This document shows, one piece after another, positions 57,139 through 64,000 of a DNA stretch of 64,000 bases. The stretch is from NCBI RefSeq assembly GCF_016595675.1, contig NZ_JAENJH010000001.1, positions 434,001 through 498,000 on the forward strand, in the 5' to 3' direction. Position numbers and translations under genes: made by a program. This DNA is from Prauserella cavernicola. Lineage in GTDB: Bacteria > Actinomycetota > Actinomycetes > Mycobacteriales > Pseudonocardiaceae. The notes under the pieces were generated by a model. The model saw only the letters and a list, made by a program, of their open reading frames with translations, was not told where the DNA came from and made no database searches. Position 1 is the first letter of the stretch. Each line of letters starts with the position of its first letter.

Positions 57139-58068
57139 TCAGGTGAGCAGGGCGACCAGCACGAACATCACGGGCATGCTCACCAGCGTCGTCAGCAGCA
57201 CGGCGTCCCGGCTGATCGCGACACCCTGGTCGTAGCGCACCGCGTAGCCGAACACGTTCTGCGCCGTCGGCAACGCCGCGCACACGACGACCACCAGCAG
57301 CCCGTGCCCGTCGAGGCCCAGCATCAACCCCAGCAGCAGTCCCAGCAACGGGTGCACGATCGTCTTGATCAGCACCACCGACAGCAACAGCGGCATCATT
57401 TCGCCCCGCCGCAGCGGCCACGCCGCCGACCGCAACGAGATGCCGAACGCCAGCAACATCCCCGGCACGGCCAGATCGGCCAGCAACTCGATCGGCGCCA
57501 TCACCGGCTCGGGCGGCACGATCCCGGTACCCGACGCGAGCAGACCAGCCGCCGTGGCGACCGCGATCGGATTGCGCAGCGGAGCCGTCACCGCGCGCAG
57601 GATCCGCGGCCTGCCACCGTTGGCCCGCTCCGAGAGCACGTCGAGCACGGTCGTGAACACCGGTGTCAGCACCGCGAGCTGGAACAGCAGCACCGGCGCC
57701 ACCTCGGCGGCATTACCGAACACGTACGTCGCGATCGGCAAGCCCAGATTGCCCGCGTTGACGTACCCGCTCGCCATCGACGCCATCGCGGTCTCCCCCG
57801 CGGGCCTGCGCCGCAACAGTCCGATGGGGACGTACGCCGCGCACGCCAGCGTGCTCGTCACACCCGTGACGACGAGATCCTCGGAGAACACGGCCCCGAC
57901 GTCGGCGTGGGCCAGCGTGGTGAACAACAGTGCGGGACTCGCGACGAAGAACGCGGTGCGCGACAGCACCTGCGTCGCGTGCGGACCCAGCACACCGGTG
58001 CGGCCCACGACATAACCCACCAGTACGACGACCCCGATGACCAGGAAACCCTGGACGACCCCGTTCAC
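57139..58068 (-). CDS. AEC family transporter (auxin efflux carrier-like)
   Basis: Inner-membrane transporter of 309 residues with about ten helices in two five-helix halves. N-terminal VVQGFLVIGVVVLVGYVVGRTGVLGPHATQVLSRTAFFVASPALLFTTLA, central ASGYVNAGNLGLPIATYVFGNAAEVAPVLLFQLAVLTP and the ending LPTAQNVFGYAVRYDQGVAISRDAVLLTTLVSMPVMFVLVALL are standard AEC blocks. Bacterial members export or import organic acids such as malate or malonate. It lies downstream of an SDR gene with a hairpin between them. Substrate unknown. Confidence 0.9.
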   Translation of the reverse strand: MNGVVQGFLVIGVVVLVGYVVGRTGVLGPHATQVLSRTAFFVASPALLFTTLAHADVGAVFSEDLVVTGVTSTLACAAYVPIGLLRRRPAGETAMASMASGYVNAGNLGLPIATYVFGNAAEVAPVLLFQLAVLTPVFTTVLDVLSERANGGRPRILRAVTAPLRNPIAVATAAGLLASGTGIVPPEPVMAPIELLADLAVPGMLLAFGISLRSAAWPLRRGEMMPLLLSVVLIKTIVHPLLGLLLGLMLGLDGHGLLVVVVCAALPTAQNVFGYAVRYDQGVAISRDAVLLTTLVSMPVMFVLVALLT

Positions 58069-58078
58069 TGTGCAGTCA

Positions 58079-58104
58079 CGTCACAGCACCGTAGCGCTGT
58101 GACG
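58079..58104. promoter_or_regulatory. Inverted repeat between the SDR and AEC genes
   Basis: CGTCACAGC and GCTGTGACG form a perfect 9-bp inverted repeat with an 8-base spacer, 11 bases upstream of the AEC start codon and 34 bases downstream of the SDR stop (both genes on the minus strand). It could end the SDR transcript or be an operator; the near-start position favours the operator reading. Confidence 0.5.
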
Positions 58105-58137
58105 GAGATCAACCCGGGCCGGGTACCTGCCGCGCGG

Positions 58138-58932
58138 CTAGGGCACGATCGAATCGACGTACCCGCCGTCGACCCGCACGGCCGCGCCCGTCGTGGCCGA
58201 CGCCTGGTCGGACCCGAGGTACACCACCATGTTCGCGATCTCCTCAGGCTCGATCAGCCGCTGCAACAACGACTGCGGACGGTGCAACCGCATGAACTCG
58301 CGCTGCGCCCGCTCCCACGGCAGATCCCGGTCCACGAGCTGGTACACGAACTCCTCGACACCACCGGTGTGCGTGGGACCGGCGATCACCGAGTTCACCG
58401 TCACGCCCGTGCCGGCCGCTTCCTTCGCGAACCCGCGCGAGACGCCCAGCAACGCGGTCTTCGACACTCCGTAGTGGATCATCTCCGCGGGGATCACCAC
58501 GGCCGAGTCACTGGCGATGTACTGGATCCGGCCCCAGCCACGCGCCACCATCGCCGGCAGGTACTGCCTCGTCAGCCGTACCGCCGCGAGCACGTTGACC
58601 TCGAAGTAACGCCGCCACTGGTCGTCGGTGATCTCCAATGCCGGTGTGGCGCCGAAGATTCCGAGATTGTTCACCAGGATGTCCACCCGGGGCAGCGTCT
58701 CGAGCAGCTGCCGCGCGCCGTTCTCCGTCGCCACGTCGGCTGGTGCGCTCACCACGTCGGCGCCCTCGACCTCGGCACGCAGCGCCTCCACGGCACGCCC
58801 CACCGACTCCGCGCCGCGGCCGTTGACGGCCACCCGCGCGCCCGACCGCGCCAGACCTGCCGCGATCGCGGCGCCGATCCCCTGCGTCGAGCCCGTCACC
58901 AGCGCCGTCCTGCCCGTCAGATCCAGCCGCAT
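58138..58932 (-). CDS. SDR family oxidoreductase
   Basis: Short-chain dehydrogenase of 264 residues. Cofactor motif TGSTQGIGAAIA, then VAVNGRGAESV (Arg after strand 2, suggesting NADP), ILVNNLGIFG, YIASDSAVV and the catalytic Tyr/Lys in HYGVSKTALLG. The C-terminal half has an extended substrate loop (THTGGVEEFVYQLVDRDLPWERAQREFMRLHRPQSLLQRLIEPEEIANMV) seen in a common uncharacterised SDR group. ATG at 58932 with GAGGA upstream. Substrate unknown. Confidence 0.9.
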   Translation of the reverse strand: MRLDLTGRTALVTGSTQGIGAAIAAGLARSGARVAVNGRGAESVGRAVEALRAEVEGADVVSAPADVATENGARQLLETLPRVDILVNNLGIFGATPALEITDDQWRRYFEVNVLAAVRLTRQYLPAMVARGWGRIQYIASDSAVVIPAEMIHYGVSKTALLGVSRGFAKEAAGTGVTVNSVIAGPTHTGGVEEFVYQLVDRDLPWERAQREFMRLHRPQSLLQRLIEPEEIANMVVYLGSDQASATTGAAVRVDGGYVDSIVP

Positions 58933-59002
58933 GCCCCGGTCCTCTCCCGCGTGGTTGGCGTTCCCCGCGCATCGTAGGTCCGGTGTGGGTCCCTGCGACG
59001 GC

Positions 59003-60199
59003 TCACGCGTGGTCACGGGAGCCCGACACCGCGGCCCCGTACCGTGACGCCAGCGGCTGCGCGCTGAGCCCGTGGGCCACCACGCTCACCAGCACCGTGA
59101 GCGCGATCGTCCCCACCGCGGGCGCGGCGACGATGCCGAGCTCGTCGATCGCCAGCAGCGCGAAGATGATCGACGGCAGCCCGCGCGGACCGAACCAGCC
59201 GACGAACGCCACCGTGGCGATCCCGAGCCGCATCCCGAGCATCGACACCGCCACCGGAACCATCCGCAGCACCGTCAGGCTCAGCACCGTGTAGAGCGCG
59301 ATCTGCCAGCTGAACGTGTCCCCCACGATCGGGAACACCACCGCACCGAACAGCAGCCACACCAGCGCCGCGGCGAGTCCGCCCGTCTCCTCGACGAACT
59401 TCACCTGGGCGAGTTCGAACTCCCCCGCGACGTTGCCGAACGCCAGCCCGCCGACGAACGCCGCCACGAAGCCGTTGCCGCCCGTCGCGACCGCCGCGGT
59501 GAAGGCCGTTACCACCAGCGCGAGCATCGCCGGTCCCGCGAAGGAGCCGGCCAGCCAGCCCCGCCGGTGTGAGGCACTCGTGAGCACGCCACCCGCCGCA
59601 CCGACGAGCGCCCCGATGCCCGCGCCCACGGCCAGTTCCACGAGCGCGTCCGTGACGCCGCCCCGTTCGCTGCCCGCGACTCCGGCGATGGCCACGAGCA
59701 CGATCGGTGTCGCGACGCCATCGTTGAGGCCGCTCTCCACGTTGATGGCCCTGCGCACCCGCTCCGGCACGGCGGGATCGGTGAGTACCGCGGCTCCAAG
59801 CGCGGCGTCGGTCGGCGCGAGCGCGGCACCGACGAGTACGGCCAGCCACCCGCTGACACCGGGCAGCATCGAGGCGGCCAGCAACCACCCACCTGCCACG
59901 GTCAGCGGCAATCCGACCCCCAGCAATCTGCCGTACCACGCGAGATCGGCCCTCGGCTGTGGCAACCGCACACCCGAAGCGTCCGAGAACAGCACCAGCG
60001 CCAGGGTGAGCTCGATCAGAAGCTGGAAGGCGTGCAGCTCCACCTCGAAGATCCCGACGACCGGCGACAACAGCCCGCCGAGCGCGACGAACACGATCGG
60101 AGCGGTGAGCTCGGCGCGTTGCAGCCTTCCGCCCACCAATCCCCACAACAGCAAGGAACCCGCGATGACCGCGCCCGCCGTCGCGGTCTCTGCAGTCAT
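59003..60199 (-). CDS. Cation:proton antiporter (CPA1/NhaP-like)
   Basis: Inner-membrane sodium- or potassium/proton exchanger of 398 residues with 11-13 helices. Signature VGAALAPTDAALGAAVLTDPAVPERVRRAINVESGLNDGVATPIVLVAIA contains the ion-binding Asp in SGLNDG and the TDxxL motif of CPA1 exchangers. Further hallmarks are FSDASGVRLPQ and the C-terminal VGWFGPRGLPSIIFALLAI. No C-terminal regulatory domain is present. A 231-base gap upstream holds a strong hairpin 31 bases before the start, which may regulate translation. Confidence 0.93.
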   Translation of the reverse strand: MTAETATAGAVIAGSLLLWGLVGGRLQRAELTAPIVFVALGGLLSPVVGIFEVELHAFQLLIELTLALVLFSDASGVRLPQPRADLAWYGRLLGVGLPLTVAGGWLLAASMLPGVSGWLAVLVGAALAPTDAALGAAVLTDPAVPERVRRAINVESGLNDGVATPIVLVAIAGVAGSERGGVTDALVELAVGAGIGALVGAAGGVLTSASHRRGWLAGSFAGPAMLALVVTAFTAAVATGGNGFVAAFVGGLAFGNVAGEFELAQVKFVEETGGLAAALVWLLFGAVVFPIVGDTFSWQIALYTVLSLTVLRMVPVAVSMLGMRLGIATVAFVGWFGPRGLPSIIFALLAIDELGIVAAPAVGTIALTVLVSVVAHGLSAQPLASRYGAAVSGSRDHA

Positions 60200-60229
60200 C
60201 GCGGGCTCCGCGTCGCGACCGGCGGCGTG

Positions 60230-60259
60230 TTCCGGCTCCCCCCGTCTGCGGAGCCGGAA
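60230..60259 (-). promoter_or_regulatory. Leader hairpin upstream of the antiporter gene
   Basis: TTCCGGCTCC and GGAGCCGGAA form a perfect 10-bp stem with a 10-base loop, 31 bases before the antiporter start codon on the minus strand. It is either a terminator of upstream transcription (RDD gene) or a structured leader. A second small repeat CACCA-ACA-TGGTG lies at 60364-60376. Nothing else is evident in the 60200-60430 gap. Confidence 0.45.
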
Positions 60260-60430
60260 CCAGCGCCGCCTCTCCCGCGCCGCGCGCCACAGGGGATGGC
60301 TGGTACCTCGCGACTACCGCCGATCACCACCACGTCGCCTCGACTCGGTCATACCGGCCGCAACACCAACATGGTGGTGAGCCGCGGCGGGCGGGGCCTC
60401 GCATTCCGGGGGTGAGATCGCGCGTTGCGC

Positions 60431-60943
60431 TCATTCGCGGGCCATCCGCGTGTGCGTGCTCCAGTCGTAGGTGACGGTCGTGCGGAGCACGAGGTCCTGG
60501 ATCGAGTGGCGGGCCGGGCTCACCGCGACCCAGACCAGCCCCACCGGGAACAGCGTGCAGAAGGCCGCGCGCAGCAACGCCCGTGCCCACCCGAGCGACC
60601 TGCCGTCGCGACGGGTGACGCGCAGCCCCAGTACCCGGTCGCCGTAGGTGCGCCCGCTGATCCGCCAGCACACCGCGAAATAGAGGATCGCCACCCCGAT
60701 CGCCAGCCCCACCACCGCGTGTCGTGGCGCGGACGGGAAGTGGAACCGCACGGGATCGGTGACGAGCACCGCCCCGCACACGACTAGGTACCCGACACCG
60801 AGCACCGCGAGCACGAGACCGAGATCGAGCACGCTGGCGACAGTCCTGCTGACGAGCCCGGCGGACCGGCCCTGCCACGCCCTGGCCTCCTCGGGCACCG
60901 GTGTCAGCCAGACCCGTTTCGGCTCGTCGGCGGCCATCGTCAT
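60431..60943 (-). CDS. RDD family membrane protein
   Basis: Small membrane protein of 170 residues. The first helix carries the RDD-type motif (GLVSRTVASVLDLGLVLAVLGVGYLVV). A second helix pair lies around AVVGLAIGVAILYFAVCWRISGRTYGDRVLGLRV, whose GRTxGxxxLGLRV is the second family signature, and the third region is GWARALLRAAFCTLFPVGLVWVAVS. The family is linked to ion or small-solute handling without a general function. The start overlaps the stop of the upstream hypothetical gene (ATGA). Confidence 0.9.
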   Translation of the reverse strand: MTMAADEPKRVWLTPVPEEARAWQGRSAGLVSRTVASVLDLGLVLAVLGVGYLVVCGAVLVTDPVRFHFPSAPRHAVVGLAIGVAILYFAVCWRISGRTYGDRVLGLRVTRRDGRSLGWARALLRAAFCTLFPVGLVWVAVSPARHSIQDLVLRTTVTYDWSTHTRMARE

Positions 60944-61401
60944 CCTGTGCGCCAGGGGCGCAGTACCCTCCCGGTCCAGTACGCGACGGCCTCGTCGGCC
61001 CGCATCGACTGGACCCGCACGTCGCGCACCGTCTCGGCGGCGACCGAACCGGTGGACACGCGGATGATCTCCGGCAGGTCGATCTCGGCGGCGACCTCCG
61101 TGACCAGGTCTGCGAGGTCGAGCTGGCGCACCACGTCGGCCGCGACCACGGGTACGACCTTGCGATAAGCCGCCGTGAGCTCGTCCAGAGCGACCTTCCG
61201 GCCGCGTTGTCCGGTCTCGGCGAGCGCGAGCAGCCGCTGCCCGACCCGGTGGTCCGGCCTGAGGAGAAACCCGGCCACCGGCCGCGTGGCCCGGTGCAGT
61301 CTCCGGCCCGCTCGCAGCCCGGCACGCACGCTCTCGACCGCGAGGCCGAGCACGACATCCACGGCCACGGGCTCGGGTTTTTCCGCCCGCTGCTCTGACA
61401 C
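60940..61401 (-). CDS. Conserved hypothetical protein coupled to the RDD gene
   Basis: A 153-residue soluble protein: an N-terminal helix VAVDVVLGLAVESVRAGLRAGRRLHRATRPVAGFLLRP, then KVALDELTAAYRKVVPVVAADVVRQLDLADLVTEVAAEIDLPEIIRVSTGSVAAETVRDVRVQSMRADEAVAYWTGRVL. No catalytic motif is seen and I cannot name the family. The GTG at 61401 gives a compact start. Overlaps the RDD start by ATGA, so the two products probably act together. Confidence 0.75.
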   Translation of the reverse strand: MSEQRAEKPEPVAVDVVLGLAVESVRAGLRAGRRLHRATRPVAGFLLRPDHRVGQRLLALAETGQRGRKVALDELTAAYRKVVPVVAADVVRQLDLADLVTEVAAEIDLPEIIRVSTGSVAAETVRDVRVQSMRADEAVAYWTGRVLRPWRTG

Positions 61402-61539
61402 GCCACGATGCTGCGGCCGCACGCGAACCCGCGACTCACACGCCGGGGGTGAGATCGGTGGGAGCGTCCCGGTCTTCCATGCGGGTTGTTCAGATGGCGG
61501 GGATGGTGAGAGCGGTGATAGCCGCGCCCAATGCCGAGC

Positions 61540-61557
61540 TGTATAGGTCGTTATACA
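61540..61557. promoter_or_regulatory. Inverted repeat downstream of the DinB-like gene
   Basis: TGTATA-GGTCGT-TATACA is a perfect 6-bp inverted repeat in an AT-rich patch 5 bases past the stop of the minus-strand DinB-like gene and about 140 bases upstream of the hypothetical gene's start. It could be an operator for the hypothetical/RDD pair or part of a weak terminator. The rest of 61402-61561 shows nothing. Confidence 0.4.
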
Positions 61558-61561
61558 TCTT

Positions 61562-62188
61562 TTACCACCGTCGGCTGCGGCGCACGAGCGTCGCCTGGCC
61601 AGGCCCCGAGAGTTCGGGCACCACGGCCGCCCTTCCCGCGATCGCCAGCAGGAGAGCCTCGGCCTTGCCGCGCACCACCTCTCCCCTGCCCCACGTCCAG
61701 TCCAGGTCCGTGGCGACCAGCCGCAGTCCCCTCACCCGCAGCACACCTCGGATCACCGGTGCGTAGAGCGCGACCGTGAACGCGGGCCGGAGCCGCTCGG
61801 CGGGAATCTCCCTCGGCAGCCCGAGCGGCCGCCGGATGTCCTGGTGATGGATCAGCGCGTCGGTCAGACCGATGAACCCACCGCCCACCGCTGTGAGACC
61901 ACGGGGCGACGGGTTCCTCGCGAGCAACGCGAGCAGATCCGCGGGCTCGTAGGAGCCGTAGTCCTCCAGCCCGACGGCGTTGATCCGGCCTGGCGTGAAC
62001 CGGCCGCGGGCCGCCCGGCGCAGCAGCTCCCGGCCGTCCAGCTCGTCGTAGCTGAGCATGTGCGCCACGACGTCGCGCACGGTCCAGCCCTCGCACAGCG
62101 ACGGTGTGTCCCACTGCTGCGGGGTGAGCGCGGCGAGCAGGTCGGCGAGTTCGGCTCGTTCGGCTGCGGCGAGCGAGATCAGGTTCAC
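61562..62188 (-). CDS. Maleylpyruvate isomerase/DinB-like mycothiol-type protein
   Basis: Four-helix-bundle protein of 208 residues in the TIGR03083 (maleylpyruvate isomerase N-terminal/DinB-like) family. The N-terminal LAAAERAELADLLAALTPQQWDTPSLCEGWTVRDVVAHMLSYDELDG contains the signature LCEGWTVRDVVAH, and GLTDALIHHQDIRRPLG gives further metal-ligand histidines. Family members act with mycothiol and a bound metal in characterised cases. GTG at 62188. Divergent from the alpha/beta hydrolase gene with a 51-base gap. Substrate unknown. Confidence 0.87.
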   Translation of the reverse strand: MNLISLAAAERAELADLLAALTPQQWDTPSLCEGWTVRDVVAHMLSYDELDGRELLRRAARGRFTPGRINAVGLEDYGSYEPADLLALLARNPSPRGLTAVGGGFIGLTDALIHHQDIRRPLGLPREIPAERLRPAFTVALYAPVIRGVLRVRGLRLVATDLDWTWGRGEVVRGKAEALLLAIAGRAAVVPELSGPGQATLVRRSRRW

Positions 62189-62239
62189 GCGGCAAGTATG
62201 GGTGAACGGCCACGGTGGGTCACTTTGTACGATCCGCGC

Positions 62240-63028
62240 GTGCCCTATGCGCGAGCATCCGACGACACAGCCCTGTACTACGAGGTCCACGGTGACGGCG
62301 AGCAGACCCTGCTGCTATTGCCGGGGCAGTCCAACGGTCACCACTGGTGGAACAGCGCGCGACCGGATTTCGACTCCGTGTTCCGCACCGTCGTGCTCGA
62401 CTACCGCGGGATCGGCGACAGCGACAAACCGGACACGGACTCCTACAGCACCAAGGGTTTCGCGCTCGACGCACTGGCCGTGCTCGACGACGTCGGCGCC
62501 GAGCGGGTGCACGTCTACGGCACGTCGATGGGCGGGCGCGTGGCGCAGTGGCTGGCCGCGGAGCACGCCGAGCGCGTGGACCGGCTCGTGCTGGGCTGCA
62601 CCTCCCCCGGCTCGCCGCACGGCATCGAGCGCGGCGAGAACGTCCGCCGCGCACTGGGCCAGCGCGACGCCCGCGCGGCCCGCCACGCATTGCTCGAGCT
62701 CATGTACACACCGGAGTGGATGGCGGCGAATCCCGGGCCGTACAACACGATCGGCGTGCGCGGCACCCCGAGTCACGTCCTGCGCCGCCACCGCAGGGCC
62801 AGCGCCGAGCACGACAGCTGGGACGCGCTGCCCTCCATCACCGCTCCGACACTCGTGGTGCACGGCACCGACGATGTCTTCAATCCCACCGAGAACGCGC
62901 CGCTGCTCGCCAAGCGCATCCCCGGCGCCCGGATGGAGCTGATCGCGGGCGCGCGGCACGCATACTTCGAGGAGTTCCGTTCCGTGGCGAGCCCGCTGGT
63001 GCTGGACTTTCTCACCGAGGTGTCCTAA
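62240..63028 (+). CDS. Alpha/beta hydrolase
   Basis: Serine hydrolase of 262 residues. ALYYEVHGDGEQTLLLLPGQSNGHHWW leads to the oxyanion region, then LDYRGIGDSDKP. The nucleophile elbow is VYGTSMGGRVAQWLAAEH, the Asp is in VVHGTDDVFNP and the His in GARHAYFEEF. The pattern matches 3-oxoadipate enol-lactonase/haloperoxidase-like hydrolases. The start is GTG. It converges with the FecCD permease, their stop codons overlapping. Confidence 0.9.
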   Translation: MPYARASDDTALYYEVHGDGEQTLLLLPGQSNGHHWWNSARPDFDSVFRTVVLDYRGIGDSDKPDTDSYSTKGFALDALAVLDDVGAERVHVYGTSMGGRVAQWLAAEHAERVDRLVLGCTSPGSPHGIERGENVRRALGQRDARAARHALLELMYTPEWMAANPGPYNTIGVRGTPSHVLRRHRRASAEHDSWDALPSITAPTLVVHGTDDVFNPTENAPLLAKRIPGARMELIAGARHAYFEEFRSVASPLVLDFLTEVS

Positions 63029-63999
63029 CGCCGACGCGCCTCGTGCACCAGCAGCCACACGAGGTAGGCGCCGCCGATGCAGACGGTCACCACACCCACC
63101 GGCAGCTGCACCGGGTCGAACACCCACTGCGCGGCCCCGTCCGACGCGGTCAGCAACAACGCGCCGACGCAGGCCGAGGGCAGCACCGTGACCCCGGCCG
63201 CGCGGGTGAGCCTGCGGGCGATCTGTGGCGCGGCGAGGGCGATGAAGTTGATCGGCCCCGCCACCGCCGTCACCACGGCCGTGAGCGCCACCGACAGCAC
63301 CAGCAGACCCAGCCGCGCACGCTCGATGCGCACACCGGACGTGGTGGCGATCGCGTCGCCCAGCTCGAGCTGCCGCAGCGGTCGCGCCGCCACGCACGCC
63401 ACCAGGATCAGCAGCGCCGCCGTCGCGGTCGCGATCCCCGCGTCGGGCCAGCGGGCGCCGTTGAGGCTGCCCGCCGTCCACGCGCTCGCACCCAGCGCCA
63501 CCTCGACGTCGGCGGTGAGCAGCAGCCAGGTGTTCAGCGAGCCGAGCATGGCCGTGATGCCGATGCCCACGATGATCAACCGGAAGCCCTGCATGCCGCG
63601 GGACCACGCGAGCAGGTAGACCACTACCGCGGTCGCGATCCCGCCCGCGAGCGCCCCGAACGCCAGTTGCCCGTACGTGCCACCCGCCACCACGAGCACC
63701 AGCAGCGCTCCGGTGTGCGAGCCACTGGTGAAGCCGACGATGTCCGGACTGCCGAGCGGGTTGCGCGTGAGAGACTGGCAGATCGCGCCACTCACGCCGA
63801 GCGCGGCCCCGAGCACGAGCGCGGAGAGCACCCTCGGCAGCCGCCACTCCACCACCACGGTCGTCGCCGCGCGGTCCCCCTGCCCCAGCAGCGCCCCCAC
63901 GACCTCGCCCGGGGTCAGCGCGATGCTGCCCAGGCCGAGCCACACCAGCGCGAGCACCACCGCCACGGCCAGGCACACAGCCCCGGCCACCACGGCTCG
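63025..63999 (-). CDS. FecCD-type iron-siderophore ABC transporter permease (5' truncated by window edge)
   Basis: Inner-membrane permease; about 324 residues are visible and the frame stays open to the right edge, so the N-terminus lies outside. Family blocks: WRLPRVLSALVLGAALGVSGAICQSLTRNPLGSPDIVGFTSGSHTGAL, GIGITAMLGSLNTWLLLTADVEVALGASAWTAGSLNGARW, LELGDAIATTSGVRIERARLGLLVLSVALTAVVTAVAGPINFIALAAPQIARRLT, and the ending LPVGVVTVCIGGAYLVWLLVHEARRR. A partner permease, binding protein and ATPase are expected to the right of the window or elsewhere. Confidence 0.92.
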   Translation of the reverse strand, partial: RAVVAGAVCLAVAVVLALVWLGLGSIALTPGEVVGALLGQGDRAATTVVVEWRLPRVLSALVLGAALGVSGAICQSLTRNPLGSPDIVGFTSGSHTGALLVLVVAGGTYGQLAFGALAGGIATAVVVYLLAWSRGMQGFRLIIVGIGITAMLGSLNTWLLLTADVEVALGASAWTAGSLNGARWPDAGIATATAALLILVACVAARPLRQLELGDAIATTSGVRIERARLGLLVLSVALTAVVTAVAGPINFIALAAPQIARRLTRAAGVTVLPSACVGALLLTASDGAAQWVFDPVQLPVGVVTVCIGGAYLVWLLVHEARRR

Positions 64000-64000
64000 C

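Noticed and set aside
1-64000. rRNA, tRNA, CRISPR arrays, insertion sequences, attachment sites, replication origin
   Set aside because: No cloverleaf or rRNA core sequence, no regularly spaced repeats, no transposase or integrase motifs, and no DnaA-box cluster were recognised by eye. A covariance-model scan would be decisive for tRNAs.

Overview
The window is one contiguous 64 kb stretch of high-GC actinobacterial chromosome. RbpA, a class F sortase, a mycothiol-type DinB-like enzyme, ANTAR regulators, a separate Lnt and polyprenol-phosphate-mannose synthase pair, frequent GTG starts and many ATGA/GTGA gene overlaps all point to Actinomycetota. The gene content would suit Pseudonocardiaceae (Saccharomonospora/Prauserella/Amycolatopsis-like), but that family call is an inference. 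I see no rRNA, tRNA, CRISPR array, insertion sequence or prophage.

Region 1-12.4 kb is mostly housekeeping and conserved small genes. It holds a truncated UMF1-type MFS transporter, thymidine kinase, rbpA behind a textbook sigma-R promoter, an amidohydrolase-lnt-ppm operon, a KamA-family radical SAM aminomutase, a HAD hydrolase, a secreted SGNH hydrolase, a DUF2277 protein, a GAF-ANTAR regulator, and a translationally coupled flavin oxidoreductase/deaminase pair. Region 12.5-17.6 kb has an Lrp regulator, an Asp-rich wall protein paired with a class F sortase, and a TetR/old-yellow-enzyme/acyl-CoA ligase operon.

Region 17.6-25.7 kb has a YciO/Sua5 protein, a DUF899 protein and a GntR-controlled six-gene CoA-ester catabolic operon: PaaG-like isomerase, mesaconyl-CoA-transferase-like CaiB protein, SDR, thiolase, MaoC, acyl-CoA dehydrogenase. 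Region 25.8-33.8 kb has a STAS protein beside a large ANTAR-GAF-PAS-SpoIIE phosphatase, a methyltransferase, a hydrolase/TetR/DUF4260 operon, and a TetR/metallo-beta-lactamase-fold pair separated by an exceptional 20-bp perfect inverted repeat.

Region 32.7-53.6 kb is a large sugar-catabolic island. On the left are galT, a secreted family-2 glycoside hydrolase with a LamG-like domain, and a four-gene YtfQRT-YjfF-type sugar ABC transporter. A DeoR regulator follows; its upstream repeats match blocks in front of the transporter and the hydrolase. On the right is an 11-gene minus-strand operon encoding a second ribose-type ABC transporter, a zinc dehydrogenase, a DUF4380 mutarotase-like protein, an SDR, a DgoR-like GntR regulator, galactonate dehydratase, KDPG/KDPGal aldolase, a sugar-acid kinase and a lactonase. 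Together these make a plausible De Ley-Doudoroff route for galactose or a galactose-like sugar.

Region 53.6-64 kb contains an NmrA-like protein fused to two ABM-like domains, a compact SPFH / ribbon-helix-helix / GOLPH3 operon with a palindrome inside its promoter, an AEC transporter, an SDR, a cation/proton antiporter, an RDD protein with a coupled hypothetical, a mycothiol-type DinB-like protein, an alpha/beta hydrolase, and a FecCD-type permease cut by the right edge.
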